Shown: in pieces, positions 50,200-58,647 of the stretch | Numbering within the stretch: the stretch's first letter is position 1 | How the letters are laid out: each line of letters begins with the position of its first letter | Source: Thermus caldifontis | GTDB lineage: Bacteria; Deinococcota; Deinococci; Deinococcales; Thermaceae | DNA length: 63,742 bases | Assembly: GCF_003336745.1 (NCBI RefSeq) | Contig: NZ_QGMX01000013.1 | Span: 1-63,742 of the forward strand | Reading direction: 5' to 3' | Translations under genes and position numbers: made by a program | Notes under the pieces: model-generated | The model's input: the letters and a program-made list of their open reading frames with translations, nothing else | What the model was told of the DNA's origin: nothing | Databases searched by the model: none

Positions 50200-51159
50200 C
50201 TAGGGAAGCCGGAATGGACTCCTCAACCCAGCCAAGGCGATGGCTCTAGCTTCCTCCGGGGCCCAGGAAAGGGCCAGAACCCCCCGGTAGGCCCTCAGGG
50301 CCCTCTCCCGCTCCCCCGCCAGGTCAAGAAGCTGACCGAAGCGGGCCAGGACGTAGCCCGGAAGATACCCGGGGTGCTGGAAGTCCATGCGGAAGACCTC
50401 CTCCATGAGGCTTAAGGCCTCCTGCCACTCCCCGGCCGCCAGGTAGATCTGAGCCGCCAGGTACAGGGCCTCGGGATCCCCTATCTGGAAAAGCCCCTCC
50501 AAGAGCCCCGCCCAGTTGTCCTCCTCCTTAAGCTGCCAGGCCCGGTCCAAAAGGGCCCTCTGGCGTTCCCTCTCCGTGGGCTCATGGGCCTTGGGCAAGG
50601 CCTCAGGGAAATACTCGGCCAGAAGGGAATAGTCCAGAAGCTCCGCCACCACCGCCCCTTCCCGGCCCTTAAGGACCTTTGCCACCCTCGCCATGCGCCG
50701 GGCCCTAAAGCCCGTGGCTGGCCCTTCCCCAAAAGCCTGGACGAAACCCCCATACACCTGGCGTAAGCGGGAGAGGAAGCCCTCTGAGCCCAGGTCCTCT
50801 GGGGTAAGGGGGGTCTTGAGAAGCTGCAAAAGCTCCTGGTCAAAGCCCTGCATCCTCTCCAGATGGGGTTTGCCCAAGGGATGCTGGGCCAAGGCCTGGC
50901 GGAAAGCCTCGGCCTCCCCTTTGAGGTGCGCCTCCTCGTCCAGGGCCACCACCGGGATTCCCCCTTCCTCCGCCCAAGGGAGGAGATGGAAAAGAAGCGG
51001 GTCTTCCTCCCGCCAAAGGCCCCCTTCCAGTTCCGCCTCCGAGTGGGAGGCCAGGTACATAACCTTGGGGTGGGCCTCCTGCAAAAGGGCCAAAACGGTG
51101 GCGGCGTTGTAGCGTGGATGCAGGATGTGGAAGGGCCCAAGGGAAGGAAGCAGCAACAT
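50200..51159 (-). CDS. protein of unknown function with C-terminal TPR-like helices, 319 aa
   Basis: The N-terminal 100 residues (FHILHPRYNAATVLALLQEA, VMYLASHSEAEL, GIPVVALDEE) look like an alpha/beta domain, vaguely TraB/ChaN-like, without a firm assignment. The C-terminal third consists of helix pairs typical of tetratricopeptide repeats (EALYLAAQIYLAAGEWQEAL, GYVLARFGQLLDLAGERERA). ATG 51159 is chosen: TAAGAT (51172-51167 on the minus strand) ends seven bases before it. Its 5' end overlaps the start of the divergent MFS gene by 35 bases. Confidence 0.65.
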   Translation of the reverse strand: MLLLPSLGPFHILHPRYNAATVLALLQEAHPKVMYLASHSEAELEGGLWREEDPLLFHLLPWAEEGGIPVVALDEEAHLKGEAEAFRQALAQHPLGKPHLERMQGFDQELLQLLKTPLTPEDLGSEGFLSRLRQVYGGFVQAFGEGPATGFRARRMARVAKVLKGREGAVVAELLDYSLLAEYFPEALPKAHEPTERERQRALLDRAWQLKEEDNWAGLLEGLFQIGDPEALYLAAQIYLAAGEWQEALSLMEEVFRMDFQHPGYLPGYVLARFGQLLDLAGERERALRAYRGVLALSWAPEEARAIALAGLRSPFRLP

Positions 51160-52348
51160 CCTCACCATCTTAGACCTTCGGGAGCGCAACTACCGCCTGG
51201 CGGTGCTCAACGGCTGGCTGGTGTGGCTGGGGGATACCTTTTTGAACCCCAACATCGTTCTCACCAGCTTCGCCGCCAAGCTGGGGGCCCCGGGGGCCTT
51301 GATCGGCCTCCTGCCCGCCTTGCTCCAGGCGGGGGGCATGATCCCCCAGGCCTTCCTGGCCTCCTATGTGGCCCGGTTCCCGAAGAAGATCGTCCTTTAC
51401 CGTCGGGTGGCCACCTTAAGGCTTTCTGGGGTCCTCCTCATGGCCCTTTCTGCCCTTTTCCTGGGGAGTTGGCCGGAGCTCCTCCTGGTGGGCTTCCTAG
51501 CTGGCCTTCTCCTCAACGCCCTTTTCACCGGCGTAAGCAGCCTCCCCTTCTGGGAGGTGGTGGCCAAGACCACGCCCTGGGAGCGCCGGACCCACCTCTT
51601 TTCCGCTCGGAACCTGGTGGGAGGGCTTCTGGCCTTCCTGGCAGGCTTCTTGGTGCGGGAGGTTTTGGCCCTTCCCCTTACCTTTCCCCTGCCCTATGCC
51701 CTCCTCTTTGCCCTGGGAGCCCTGGCCTTTGGTCTGGGTTGGTACCTCTTCGGCCTCACGGAGGAGCCGGAGGAGCCCCCCAGGTTTCACCGCCTGGACC
51801 TCCGCCTCCCCCTTAGGCGGGTAGACTTCCGCCGCTACCTGAGGGTGCGGGTCCTATTGGGCCTGGCGGCCATGGCCGAGCCCTTCTATGCCGTCTATGC
51901 GGTGCGGGTTTTGGGCCAAGGGAAGGAGCTTGGGCTTTACCTCTCCCTTTACGCCCTCTCCTTCACCCTTTCCAACCTGCTTTGGGCCAAGTTGGGAGAG
52001 CGCAGCTCCAAGGGGGTGCTTCAGGCTGGGTCCTTCCTAGCCCTTTTCCCTCCCCTTCTGGCCCTTCTCCTGCCTCCCCCCTTTTTTGGCCTGGTCTTTC
52101 TGCTGCAAGGAGCCTACTTGGCCGCCTTGGGGCTTGCCACCACCACCTACCTTCTCAACCTGGCCCCACCGGAGGAACGCAGCGCCCACATCGGCCTCGC
52201 CAACACCGTGGCCGGGCTCTTCGCCTTTTCTACCGTGCTGGGAGGATGGCTAGCGGACCGGTTGGGCTTTCCCACCCTCTTCCTCCTGGCGGCCTTCTTC
52301 TACGCCTGGGCCCTTTATGCCGGCAGGAAGTTGCCGCAAGAGGGATGA
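51125..52348 (+). CDS. major facilitator superfamily transporter
   Basis: The 407-aa protein has about twelve membrane helices in two halves joined by a cytoplasmic linker (EEPEEPPRFHRLDLRLPLRR, about 215-240). Motif-A-like basic residues appear in KLGAPGALIGL and VARFPKKIVLYRRVA. Substrate is unknown; efflux is common in this subgroup. The only in-frame start before the first helix is ATG 51125, within the divergent gene's coding region; no ribosome-binding site is evident and TAGCGT lies nine bases upstream. Confidence 0.8.
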   Translation: MWKGPREGSSNILTILDLRERNYRLAVLNGWLVWLGDTFLNPNIVLTSFAAKLGAPGALIGLLPALLQAGGMIPQAFLASYVARFPKKIVLYRRVATLRLSGVLLMALSALFLGSWPELLLVGFLAGLLLNALFTGVSSLPFWEVVAKTTPWERRTHLFSARNLVGGLLAFLAGFLVREVLALPLTFPLPYALLFALGALAFGLGWYLFGLTEEPEEPPRFHRLDLRLPLRRVDFRRYLRVRVLLGLAAMAEPFYAVYAVRVLGQGKELGLYLSLYALSFTLSNLLWAKLGERSSKGVLQAGSFLALFPPLLALLLPPPFFGLVFLLQGAYLAALGLATTTYLLNLAPPEERSAHIGLANTVAGLFAFSTVLGGWLADRLGFPTLFLLAAFFYAWALYAGRKLPQEG

Positions 52349-52479
52349 GGCCTCACCCCGATGACCACCCCCCAGGGGCTTCCCCTAGCGCAAGGGAAAG
52401 GTTTTCGCCTGCCTACCCCATGGCCTCAAAGGAGGTCCGGGCCCAAGCTGGGCCGGTCCCAACCGGCCACCGGGCTGTG

Positions 52480-52485
52480 TATAGT
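52480..52485 (+). promoter_or_regulatory. -10 box of thrS
   Basis: TATAGT ends seven bases before ATG 52493. The 130-base gap before it carries GGCCGGTCCCAACCGGCC (52452-52469), an imperfect palindrome. No T-box leader (specifier loop, terminator) is recognisable. Confidence 0.55.
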
Positions 52486-52492
52486 AGGGTCC

Positions 52493-54472
52493 ATGGTGGT
52501 CTACCTACCGGATGGAAAGGCCCTCGAGGTGGAGGAGGGCGCCACCGCCTGGGACGTGGCCCGGGCCATAGGCCCGGGGCTAGCCAAGGCCGCCGTGGGC
52601 GCCTTGGTGAACGGGGAGCTTTACGACCTCCTCAAGCCCCTTCCCCCGGGGGCCCAGGTCAAGATCCTCACCGAGAAGGACCCCGAGTACCAGCTCCTCT
52701 TCCGCCACACCCTGGCCCACGTGCTGGCCCAGGCGGTGAAGGAGTTCTTTGCCGAAAAGGGCTACGATCCGGAAAGCGTGAAGCTTGGGGTGGGGCCGGT
52801 GATTGAAAAGGGCTTCTACTACGACATAGACGCCCCCGAGCCCATCTCCGACGAAGACCTCCCCGCCATAGAGGAAAGGATGCGGGCCATCCTCGCCAAA
52901 GACCTCCCCTTACGCCGCTACGTGTTGCCCCGGGAGGTGGCCCTTTCCCGCTACCAGGGCAAGGACCCCTACAAGACCGAGCTCATCCAGGACCTGCCCG
53001 AGGAGGAGGAGATCAGCTTCTACCAGCAGGGGGACGAAACCTACGGCTTCACCGACCTCTGCCGCGGGCCCCATGTGCCCTCCACAGGCCGCATCCCTCC
53101 CCATTTCAAGCTCACCCACGTGGCCGGGGCCTACTGGCGGGGGGACGAAACCAGGCCCATGCTGCAACGGGTCTACGGGGTGGCCTTCCGCACTGCGGAG
53201 GAGCTCAAGGAATACCTCTGGCAACTGGAGGAGGCCAAGAAGCGGGACCACCGCCGTTTGGGACGGGAGCTGGAGCTATTCCTGATCGATCCCATGGTGG
53301 GCAAGGGCCTGGTGCTTTGGCTTCCCAAGGGCAACGTGATCCGCGAGGAACTGGTGGCCTTCATGCGGGAGGAGCAGATAAGGCGGGGCTACCAGCTGGT
53401 CACCACCCCCCATATCGGGAGCCTCGAGCTCTACCGGACCAGCGGCCACTACCCCTACTATGCGGAAAGCCAGTTCCCCCCCATCAGCTTCCAGGAGCGG
53501 GGTGAGGAGGAGGAGTACCTCCTAAAGCCCATGAACTGCCCCCACCATATCCGCATCTATGCCTTTAAGAAGCGCTCCTACCGGGAGCTTCCCCTAAGGC
53601 TTGCCGAGTTCGGCACCGTCTACCGCTACGAAAAGGCGGGGGAGCTTTTGGGCCTCACGCGGGTACGGGGTTTCACCCAGGACGACGCCCATCTCTTCTG
53701 CACCCCCGAGCAGGTGAAGGAGGAGTTCTTAGGGGTCTTGGATCTGGTGCTGAAGGTGCTTTCCACCCTGGGCCTAAAGGACTACAGAGCCCGTATCGGC
53801 ACCCGGGACCCCAAAAGCGAAAAGTACGTGGGCGACGAGGCCAAATGGTCCTTGGCGGAAAGGCAGATTGAGGAAGCCGCCCTGGAAGCCGGCCTCCACT
53901 ACACGGTGGAGGAAGGGGATGCCGCCTTCTATGGCCCCAAGCTGGACTTCGTGGTCAAAGACGCCTTGGGCAGGGAGTGGCAACTGGGTACCATCCAGGT
54001 GGACTACAACCTGCCCGAGCGCTTCGGCCTCACGTATGTGGGGCCGGATGGGGCCGAGCACCGCCCCGTCATGATCCACCGCGCCCCCTTCGGCTCCTTG
54101 GAGCGCTTCATCGGCATCCTGATAGAGCACTTTGCCGGGAACTTTCCCCTGTGGCTTTCCCCGGTGCAAATGGTGGTGGTCCCGGTTTCGGAAAAGCAGG
54201 AGGACTACGCCAAGGAAGTGGTCTCTAAGCTCAAAGAGGCGGGCCTCAGGGCCGAGGCCGACCTGCGCCCTGAGCGCATGCAGGCCCGCATCCGCGACGC
54301 CGAGGTGGGGAAGGTGCCCTACATCCTGGTGGTGGGGGACAAGGAAAGGGCCGAGGGCACGGTGAGCGTCCGCAGGCGGCTTCGGGGGAACCTGGGAACC
54401 ATGCCCTTGGCGGCTTTCCTGGAGGGCGCCCTCAAGGAGTACAGGGAACGCCTTTTGGAGCCAGCCTTCTGA
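52493..54472 (+). CDS. thrS: threonyl-tRNA synthetase
   Basis: The 659-aa class II synthetase has an N-terminal TGS domain (MVVYLPDGKALEVEEG). The editing domain with HTLAHVLAQAVKEF and TDLCRGPHVPSTG removes mischarged serine. The catalytic core has LKPMNCPHHIRIY (zinc Cys and His), RLAEFGTVYRYE (motif 2) and HRAPFGSLERFIGILIEH (motif 3), followed by the anticodon-binding domain (VQMVVVPVSEKQEDYA). Full length for the family. Leaderless-like start. Its TGA overlaps the ATG of the PaaX-like gene by one base. Confidence 0.97.
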   Translation: MVVYLPDGKALEVEEGATAWDVARAIGPGLAKAAVGALVNGELYDLLKPLPPGAQVKILTEKDPEYQLLFRHTLAHVLAQAVKEFFAEKGYDPESVKLGVGPVIEKGFYYDIDAPEPISDEDLPAIEERMRAILAKDLPLRRYVLPREVALSRYQGKDPYKTELIQDLPEEEEISFYQQGDETYGFTDLCRGPHVPSTGRIPPHFKLTHVAGAYWRGDETRPMLQRVYGVAFRTAEELKEYLWQLEEAKKRDHRRLGRELELFLIDPMVGKGLVLWLPKGNVIREELVAFMREEQIRRGYQLVTTPHIGSLELYRTSGHYPYYAESQFPPISFQERGEEEEYLLKPMNCPHHIRIYAFKKRSYRELPLRLAEFGTVYRYEKAGELLGLTRVRGFTQDDAHLFCTPEQVKEEFLGVLDLVLKVLSTLGLKDYRARIGTRDPKSEKYVGDEAKWSLAERQIEEAALEAGLHYTVEEGDAAFYGPKLDFVVKDALGREWQLGTIQVDYNLPERFGLTYVGPDGAEHRPVMIHRAPFGSLERFIGILIEHFAGNFPLWLSPVQMVVVPVSEKQEDYAKEVVSKLKEAGLRAEADLRPERMQARIRDAEVGKVPYILVVGDKERAEGTVSVRRRLRGNLGTMPLAAFLEGALKEYRERLLEPAF

Positions 54473-55254
54473 TGCGGGCGAGATCCACCCTTTTCACCAT
54501 ATTTTTGGAATATGTCTACCCGGAAAGGCGTGCCCCGGTGCGGGACCTTATTGCCATGATGGAGGTCCTGGGCTTCTCCGAGGCGGCGGTGCGGGCGGCC
54601 CTTTCCCGGAGCGCCAAAAGGGGCTGGGTGGAGCCCCGGCGGCTGGGAAGGCTGGCCTACTACGCCCTTTCCGACCGGGTCTACTGGCAGGTGCGCCAGG
54701 TGCGGAAACGCCTCTACGACCCCCCCATCCCCTGGGACGGGCGTTTCCTCCTGGTCCTACCGGAAGGCCTAAGGGAACGGGGGGAAAGGGAGCGCTTCCG
54801 GCGGGAGATGGCCCTTTTGGGCTACGGTAGCCTGCAAAGCGGGGTCTACCTGGGGGCAGGGGTGGACCCCACCGCCACCCGGGAGCTTCTCGCCTTTTAC
54901 GGGATTTCCGCCACCCTCTTCCAGGCGGAGCACCTGGGGCCGAAGGAGGTGGTGCTCCGCGCTTTCCCCCTTCAGGAGGCCTCGGCCCATTACCAAACCC
55001 TTTTCGCCAGCCTCCCCCCGGCACCCGAGGACCCCCTTCTGGCCTTCCGCACCCTGACCCGCCTGGTGCACGAGATGCGCAAGCTACTTTTCCTAGACCC
55101 CCTCCTGCCCGCCGAGCTGCTTCCGCCTGGTTTCCCAGGCCCCTCCGCCCGAGAGCGCTTCCTCGCCCTCCGGGAAGCCCTTTATCGGCAGGCCGAGCCC
55201 TTTCTTAAGGGGCTATCCCTCCCCTTCTCAGCCCTCTCACCCCAGGCCCGGTAA
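54472..55254 (+). CDS. PaaX-family transcriptional regulator
   Basis: The 260-aa protein follows the PaaX layout. An N-terminal winged-helix DNA-binding domain (STLFTIFLEYVYPERRAPVR, then FSEAAVRAALSRSAKRGWVEPRRLGRLAYYALS) precedes a central domain (WDGRFLLVLPEGLRERGERER). A helical C-terminal domain ends it (DPLLAFRTLTRLVHEMRKLLFLDPLLP). PaaX represses phenylacetate degradation by sensing phenylacetyl-CoA, but no paa genes are present here. Position before two sugar-type binding proteins suggests a different regulon. It is translationally coupled to thrS. Confidence 0.85.
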   Translation: MRARSTLFTIFLEYVYPERRAPVRDLIAMMEVLGFSEAAVRAALSRSAKRGWVEPRRLGRLAYYALSDRVYWQVRQVRKRLYDPPIPWDGRFLLVLPEGLRERGERERFRREMALLGYGSLQSGVYLGAGVDPTATRELLAFYGISATLFQAEHLGPKEVVLRAFPLQEASAHYQTLFASLPPAPEDPLLAFRTLTRLVHEMRKLLFLDPLLPAELLPPGFPGPSARERFLALREALYRQAEPFLKGLSLPFSALSPQAR

Positions 55255-55264
55255 CCTTTAGGGC

Positions 55265-56455
55265 ATGAGGCGGCTTCTCTCCCTGCCCCTGGTCCTTTTT
55301 TCCCTCGCTCAGGCCCAGGTGGTCATCCCCTTTTGGCACACGGCAGGCCCACCGGGGAATAGCGTGGTGGAGGAGGCTATAAAGAGCTTCAACGAGTCCC
55401 AGCGCACCTACCGCCTGGAAGCCCGGTACGTGGGGGACTACCGGGAAGCGGGGGTAAAGCTCCTGGCCGCTTTGCGCTCGGGAGGGGCCCCGGTCCTTTT
55501 CCACGGGGAGCTTTCCTTCCTGCCCCGCTTGGCCCAGGAAGGGGTAGCCTTGGCCCTGAACCCCTACCTGCAAAACCTCCCCAAGGACCTCCACCCGGAG
55601 ATGATGCGAACGGGCCAGGTCCGGGGCCAGACGTATGGCCTTCCCCTGGGGCTTTCGGTGCCTGTCCTTTACTACAACAAGGATGCCTTCCGCGCCCGGG
55701 GCCTTAGGCCCCCCAGGACCTGGGCCGAGGTGGAGGAGGCCGCCGGTAGGCTCACGGGCCGCACCAGCAAGGGGATGGTGATCTCCACCGACATCTGGAG
55801 CTTTAACGCCATCGTCATGAGCCTGGGGGGGAGCCTGGTGAAGGATGGGCTTCCCGCCTTCACCTCCAAGGAGGTGGTGGAGGCGTTGGAGATGCTTTAC
55901 CGCATGGTGCAGAAGGGGCATGCCCAGGCCAGGAACCTGGCGGAGGCCCAGTTTGCCGTGGCCGATTTCCTGCGCACCAAGGCCTTCATGGGCATCGGGC
56001 CCACCACGGCCCTGCCCGTGGTCCTCTCCCAAACCTCCTTACCCTTCGCTGTGGGCCTAGCCCCCCTGCCGAGGCGGGAGGGGGGTGCGGTGCCCCTTTC
56101 CGGGGCGGCCTTGGCGGTGCTCAAAGGGGCAAGCCCCGAACAGGCCCGGGGGACAGTGGCCTTCTGGCTCCACTTCCTGGAACCCAAACGCCAGGCGGAG
56201 TGGGTGCGCACCACCTGGTACCTACCCCTCAGGAAGGAGGCGGAAAAAGAGCTGGCCGATTTCCTGAAAGATCCCGAAAGGCAAGGGGTCTTCGCCCAGG
56301 CGGAGGTGGGGCGTCCCTGGAGCCAGGACCCGGAGCTGGTGGTCTGGTATAGCTACCTGGAAGAGGCCCTGGAAAGGAGCCTCAAACAGGGGGTAAGGCC
56401 CGTGGCGGCCCTCGAGGAGGCCCAGAAAAAAGCCCTGGCGGTGGAAAGGCGGTAG
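55265..56455 (+). CDS. sugar/glycerophosphate-type ABC substrate-binding protein, paralogue 1
   Basis: The 396-aa family 1 binding protein (UgpB-like) has a signal peptide MRRLLSLPLVLFSLAQA cleaved before QVVIPFWHTAGPP. The FWHTAGPPG opening, VKLLAALRSGGAPVLFHGE and GLSVPVLYYNKDAFRARGL resemble glycerol-3-phosphate or sugar binding proteins. It aligns along its whole length with the next gene's product. No permeases or ATPase are adjacent. TAACCT (55252-55257) ends seven bases before ATG 55265, 10 bases after the PaaX-like gene. Confidence 0.85.
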   Translation: MRRLLSLPLVLFSLAQAQVVIPFWHTAGPPGNSVVEEAIKSFNESQRTYRLEARYVGDYREAGVKLLAALRSGGAPVLFHGELSFLPRLAQEGVALALNPYLQNLPKDLHPEMMRTGQVRGQTYGLPLGLSVPVLYYNKDAFRARGLRPPRTWAEVEEAAGRLTGRTSKGMVISTDIWSFNAIVMSLGGSLVKDGLPAFTSKEVVEALEMLYRMVQKGHAQARNLAEAQFAVADFLRTKAFMGIGPTTALPVVLSQTSLPFAVGLAPLPRREGGAVPLSGAALAVLKGASPEQARGTVAFWLHFLEPKRQAEWVRTTWYLPLRKEAEKELADFLKDPERQGVFAQAEVGRPWSQDPELVVWYSYLEEALERSLKQGVRPVAALEEAQKKALAVERR

Positions 56456-56542
56456 GGCACCTTCTTTGGGCACCTACGGCGCCCGGTAGGGGGAGAAAAG
56501 GCCGGATACCCCTCCGACAAGGAGGGTGGTAAAATCCCCTCC

Positions 56543-57739
56543 ATGAAAAAGCTGGTTGCCCTGGTCCTCTTCCTCCTTCCCGGCCTAGCCCAGGTGGAGG
56601 TTTCCTTCTGGCACTCCATGGATGGCCCCGCGGGCCGGCTTCTCTCCAGCTTCGCCCAGGAGTTCAACGCCCGGCAAGGGCTTTACCGGGTCACCCCCCA
56701 GTACGCGGGGGACTACCGGGATGCGGAAACCAAACTGGTGGCCTCCTTACGCACGGGAAGCCAACCCGTGCTTTTCCAGGCGGAGATCAGCTTCTTCCCC
56801 CGGCTCGTGGGGGAAGGCCGGGCCGTAGCCCTGGACGCCTACCTGAACCTAGACCGGGCCTTCCTGGAAGACCTCTTTGAACCCGCCTGGAACTACGGGG
56901 TCATGGATGGCAAGCGTTACGGCCTTCCCCTGAATACCTCCACCCCCGTGCTCTTCTACAACCTGGATGTCTTCCGGGCCAAAGGGCTTAAGGCCCCAAG
57001 GAACTGGAAGGAGTTTGAGGAGGTGGCCAAGGCCCTTACCTCCCGCCAGGCCAAGGGCTTCATCTTCGTCACCGACCCCCAGGCCTGGCTTTTTGAGGCC
57101 ATGGTGACCAGCCGGGGCGGGAACCTGGTGCGGGAAGGCAAACCCAACTTTACCTCCAAGGAGGCCCTGGAGGCCCTGGAGATGCTCTGGCGCCTGAACA
57201 AGGCGGGGGCCCTTTCCGCAAGGAACATGGCCGAGGCCACTTTCGCCCAGCTGGACTTCGTGCGCACCAAGGGAATGATGGTCATGGCCTCCATCGCCAA
57301 CTGGCCCGCCGCCGAGAACTTCTCCTTCGCCTTCACCCTGGGGGTGGCCCCCGTTCCCCGGGAGCCCGGGGGAAGGGTGCCCATGGGCGGAGCCCAGCTT
57401 TTAGTCCTGCGGGGGGCCACGGAAGCCCAGGTGCGGGGAGCCCTGGAGTTTTGGAAGTACCTCATGGAACCCGGGAACGTGGCCCGCTGGGTGGAGGCCA
57501 GCTACTACGTCCCGGTACGCAAGTCGGCCATCCCCCTCCTGGAGGGCTTCTATCGGGAAAACCCCTTCCGCAAGGTGGCCTTTGAGCAGATCGCCTATGC
57601 CCAGGAGCGCCCCCGCATCCCCCAGTTCTCCGCCTGGGCCAGCGTCCTGGCCGAGGCCCTGGAAAGGGCGCTAAAGGGTGGCGTACCTCCCCAGCGAGCC
57701 CTGGAGGAGGCCCAGAGAAAAGCGGAGGCCATCCGGTAA
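56543..57739 (+). CDS. sugar/glycerophosphate-type ABC substrate-binding protein, paralogue 2
   Basis: This 398-aa protein is a tandem paralogue of the preceding one. Shared landmarks: FWHSMDGPAG, YAGDYRDAETKLVASLRTG, LFQAEISFFPRLV, and NTSTPVLFYNLDVFRAKGL. It has its own signal peptide (MKKLVALVLFLLPGLAQ). An 87-base gap separates the two genes, and TAAAAT (56530-56535) seven bases before ATG 56543 indicates independent, probably leaderless, transcription. Divergence between paralogues suggests different ligands for one shared, unlinked permease. Confidence 0.86.
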   Translation: MKKLVALVLFLLPGLAQVEVSFWHSMDGPAGRLLSSFAQEFNARQGLYRVTPQYAGDYRDAETKLVASLRTGSQPVLFQAEISFFPRLVGEGRAVALDAYLNLDRAFLEDLFEPAWNYGVMDGKRYGLPLNTSTPVLFYNLDVFRAKGLKAPRNWKEFEEVAKALTSRQAKGFIFVTDPQAWLFEAMVTSRGGNLVREGKPNFTSKEALEALEMLWRLNKAGALSARNMAEATFAQLDFVRTKGMMVMASIANWPAAENFSFAFTLGVAPVPREPGGRVPMGGAQLLVLRGATEAQVRGALEFWKYLMEPGNVARWVEASYYVPVRKSAIPLLEGFYRENPFRKVAFEQIAYAQERPRIPQFSAWASVLAEALERALKGGVPPQRALEEAQRKAEAIR

Positions 57740-57770
57740 CGCCCCCGAAAGACCCCCTAAAATGGCAGGG

Positions 57771-58535
57771 ATGCGCCTAGGCTTTAGCCCCTTCAATGCG
57801 GAGATGGGGTACGAGGAGGCCTTCCGCCTGGCAGCGGAGCTGGGGCTGGACCTCGAGGTTCCCTACGACCTGCACGAGGTCCTGCCCCTGCCGGATGCCA
57901 GGGCCTTGCGGGCCACCGGGGAGGCCTTAGGAGTAGGGTTCACCCTCCACCTCCCCTTCGTGGAGATGAACCCGGCCAGCCTTATCCCCAGCGTCCGCGC
58001 CTTGGCGGAGGAGCGCCTGAAGCGGGCCCTGGAGTTTGGCGAGGCCCTGGGGGCCAAGGTGGGCGTGCTCCACACCGGCCAGGTGCCCGTGCGTCACCCC
58101 ATGGCCTTAAGCCTGGCCCGGGAGGCCTTGGAAAAGACCCTCTCCTCCCTCCTTCCCCTCCCCTTTCCCGTGGCCCTGGAAAACCTGGCCCTATCCGAGG
58201 AGGACCTCCTCCGGGGCCCGGAGGAGCTAAAAGCCCTCCTGGAACGTTTCCCCCAGTACGGCTTCTGCCTGGACGTGGGCCACGCCCTGGTGGAGCTTGG
58301 CCCCCAAGGGCCTTTCCTCTACTGGGAGGCCTTGGGGAATAGGCTTCTCCACCTGCACCTTCACGACAACCACGGCCAACGGGACGACCACCTGCCCGTG
58401 GGTACAGGAAGGGTGCCCTGGGAAAGGCTGGCCCCCTATCTAAAGGCATTCCCTGGGACCGCGGCCCTGGAGGTAAGCGGGGGCCCGGCAGGGGTGCGGC
58501 AAAGCTGGGCCCGGCTGCACGCCCTCCTGGTCTAG
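57771..58535 (+). CDS. sugar phosphate isomerase/epimerase-like TIM-barrel enzyme
   Basis: The 254-aa xylose-isomerase-like/AP-endonuclease-2-fold protein has metal ligands typical of the superfamily. They appear in FTLHLPFVEMNP, VALENLALSEED (Glu), GFCLDVGHALVE (Asp and His) and LHLHDNHGQRDDHLPVGTG (His, Asp, His), then GRVPWERL. Members isomerise or epimerise sugars and inositol derivatives or cleave DNA at AP sites; the neighbourhood favours a carbohydrate substrate. ATG 57771 is chosen: TAAAAT (57758-57763) ends seven bases upstream, and the longer in-frame ORF runs back into the binding-protein gene. Confidence 0.83.
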   Translation: MRLGFSPFNAEMGYEEAFRLAAELGLDLEVPYDLHEVLPLPDARALRATGEALGVGFTLHLPFVEMNPASLIPSVRALAEERLKRALEFGEALGAKVGVLHTGQVPVRHPMALSLAREALEKTLSSLLPLPFPVALENLALSEEDLLRGPEELKALLERFPQYGFCLDVGHALVELGPQGPFLYWEALGNRLLHLHLHDNHGQRDDHLPVGTGRVPWERLAPYLKAFPGTAALEVSGGPAGVRQSWARLHALLV

Positions 58536-58598
58536 AGGCCCTTCCCTACCCGTGTCGGGAATCATAAGCGGGGACATCTGTCCTTGGCGGGGTACGCT

Positions 58599-58604
58599 TA
58601 TAGT
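58599..58604 (+). promoter_or_regulatory. -10 box of the fbc operon
   Basis: TATAGT lies 43 bases before ATG 58648, giving a leader of about 37 bases with a GGGG...CCCCC hairpin and the ribosome-binding site GGGAGG. No convincing -35 box was found. Confidence 0.55.
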
Positions 58605-58647
58605 AGTGGAGTGGGGTTTTGTACCCCCCTTCACAAAGGGAGGCAGA

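Noticed and set aside
52361..52492. Longer thrS starting 44 codons upstream
   Set aside because: The extension has no similarity to the TGS domain and runs through the -10 box; ATG 52493 fits family length and promoter position.
54472..55254. Phenylacetate degradation control by the PaaX-like gene
   Set aside because: No paa catabolic gene is in the window; the family name alone does not justify that regulon, so only the general regulator call is kept.
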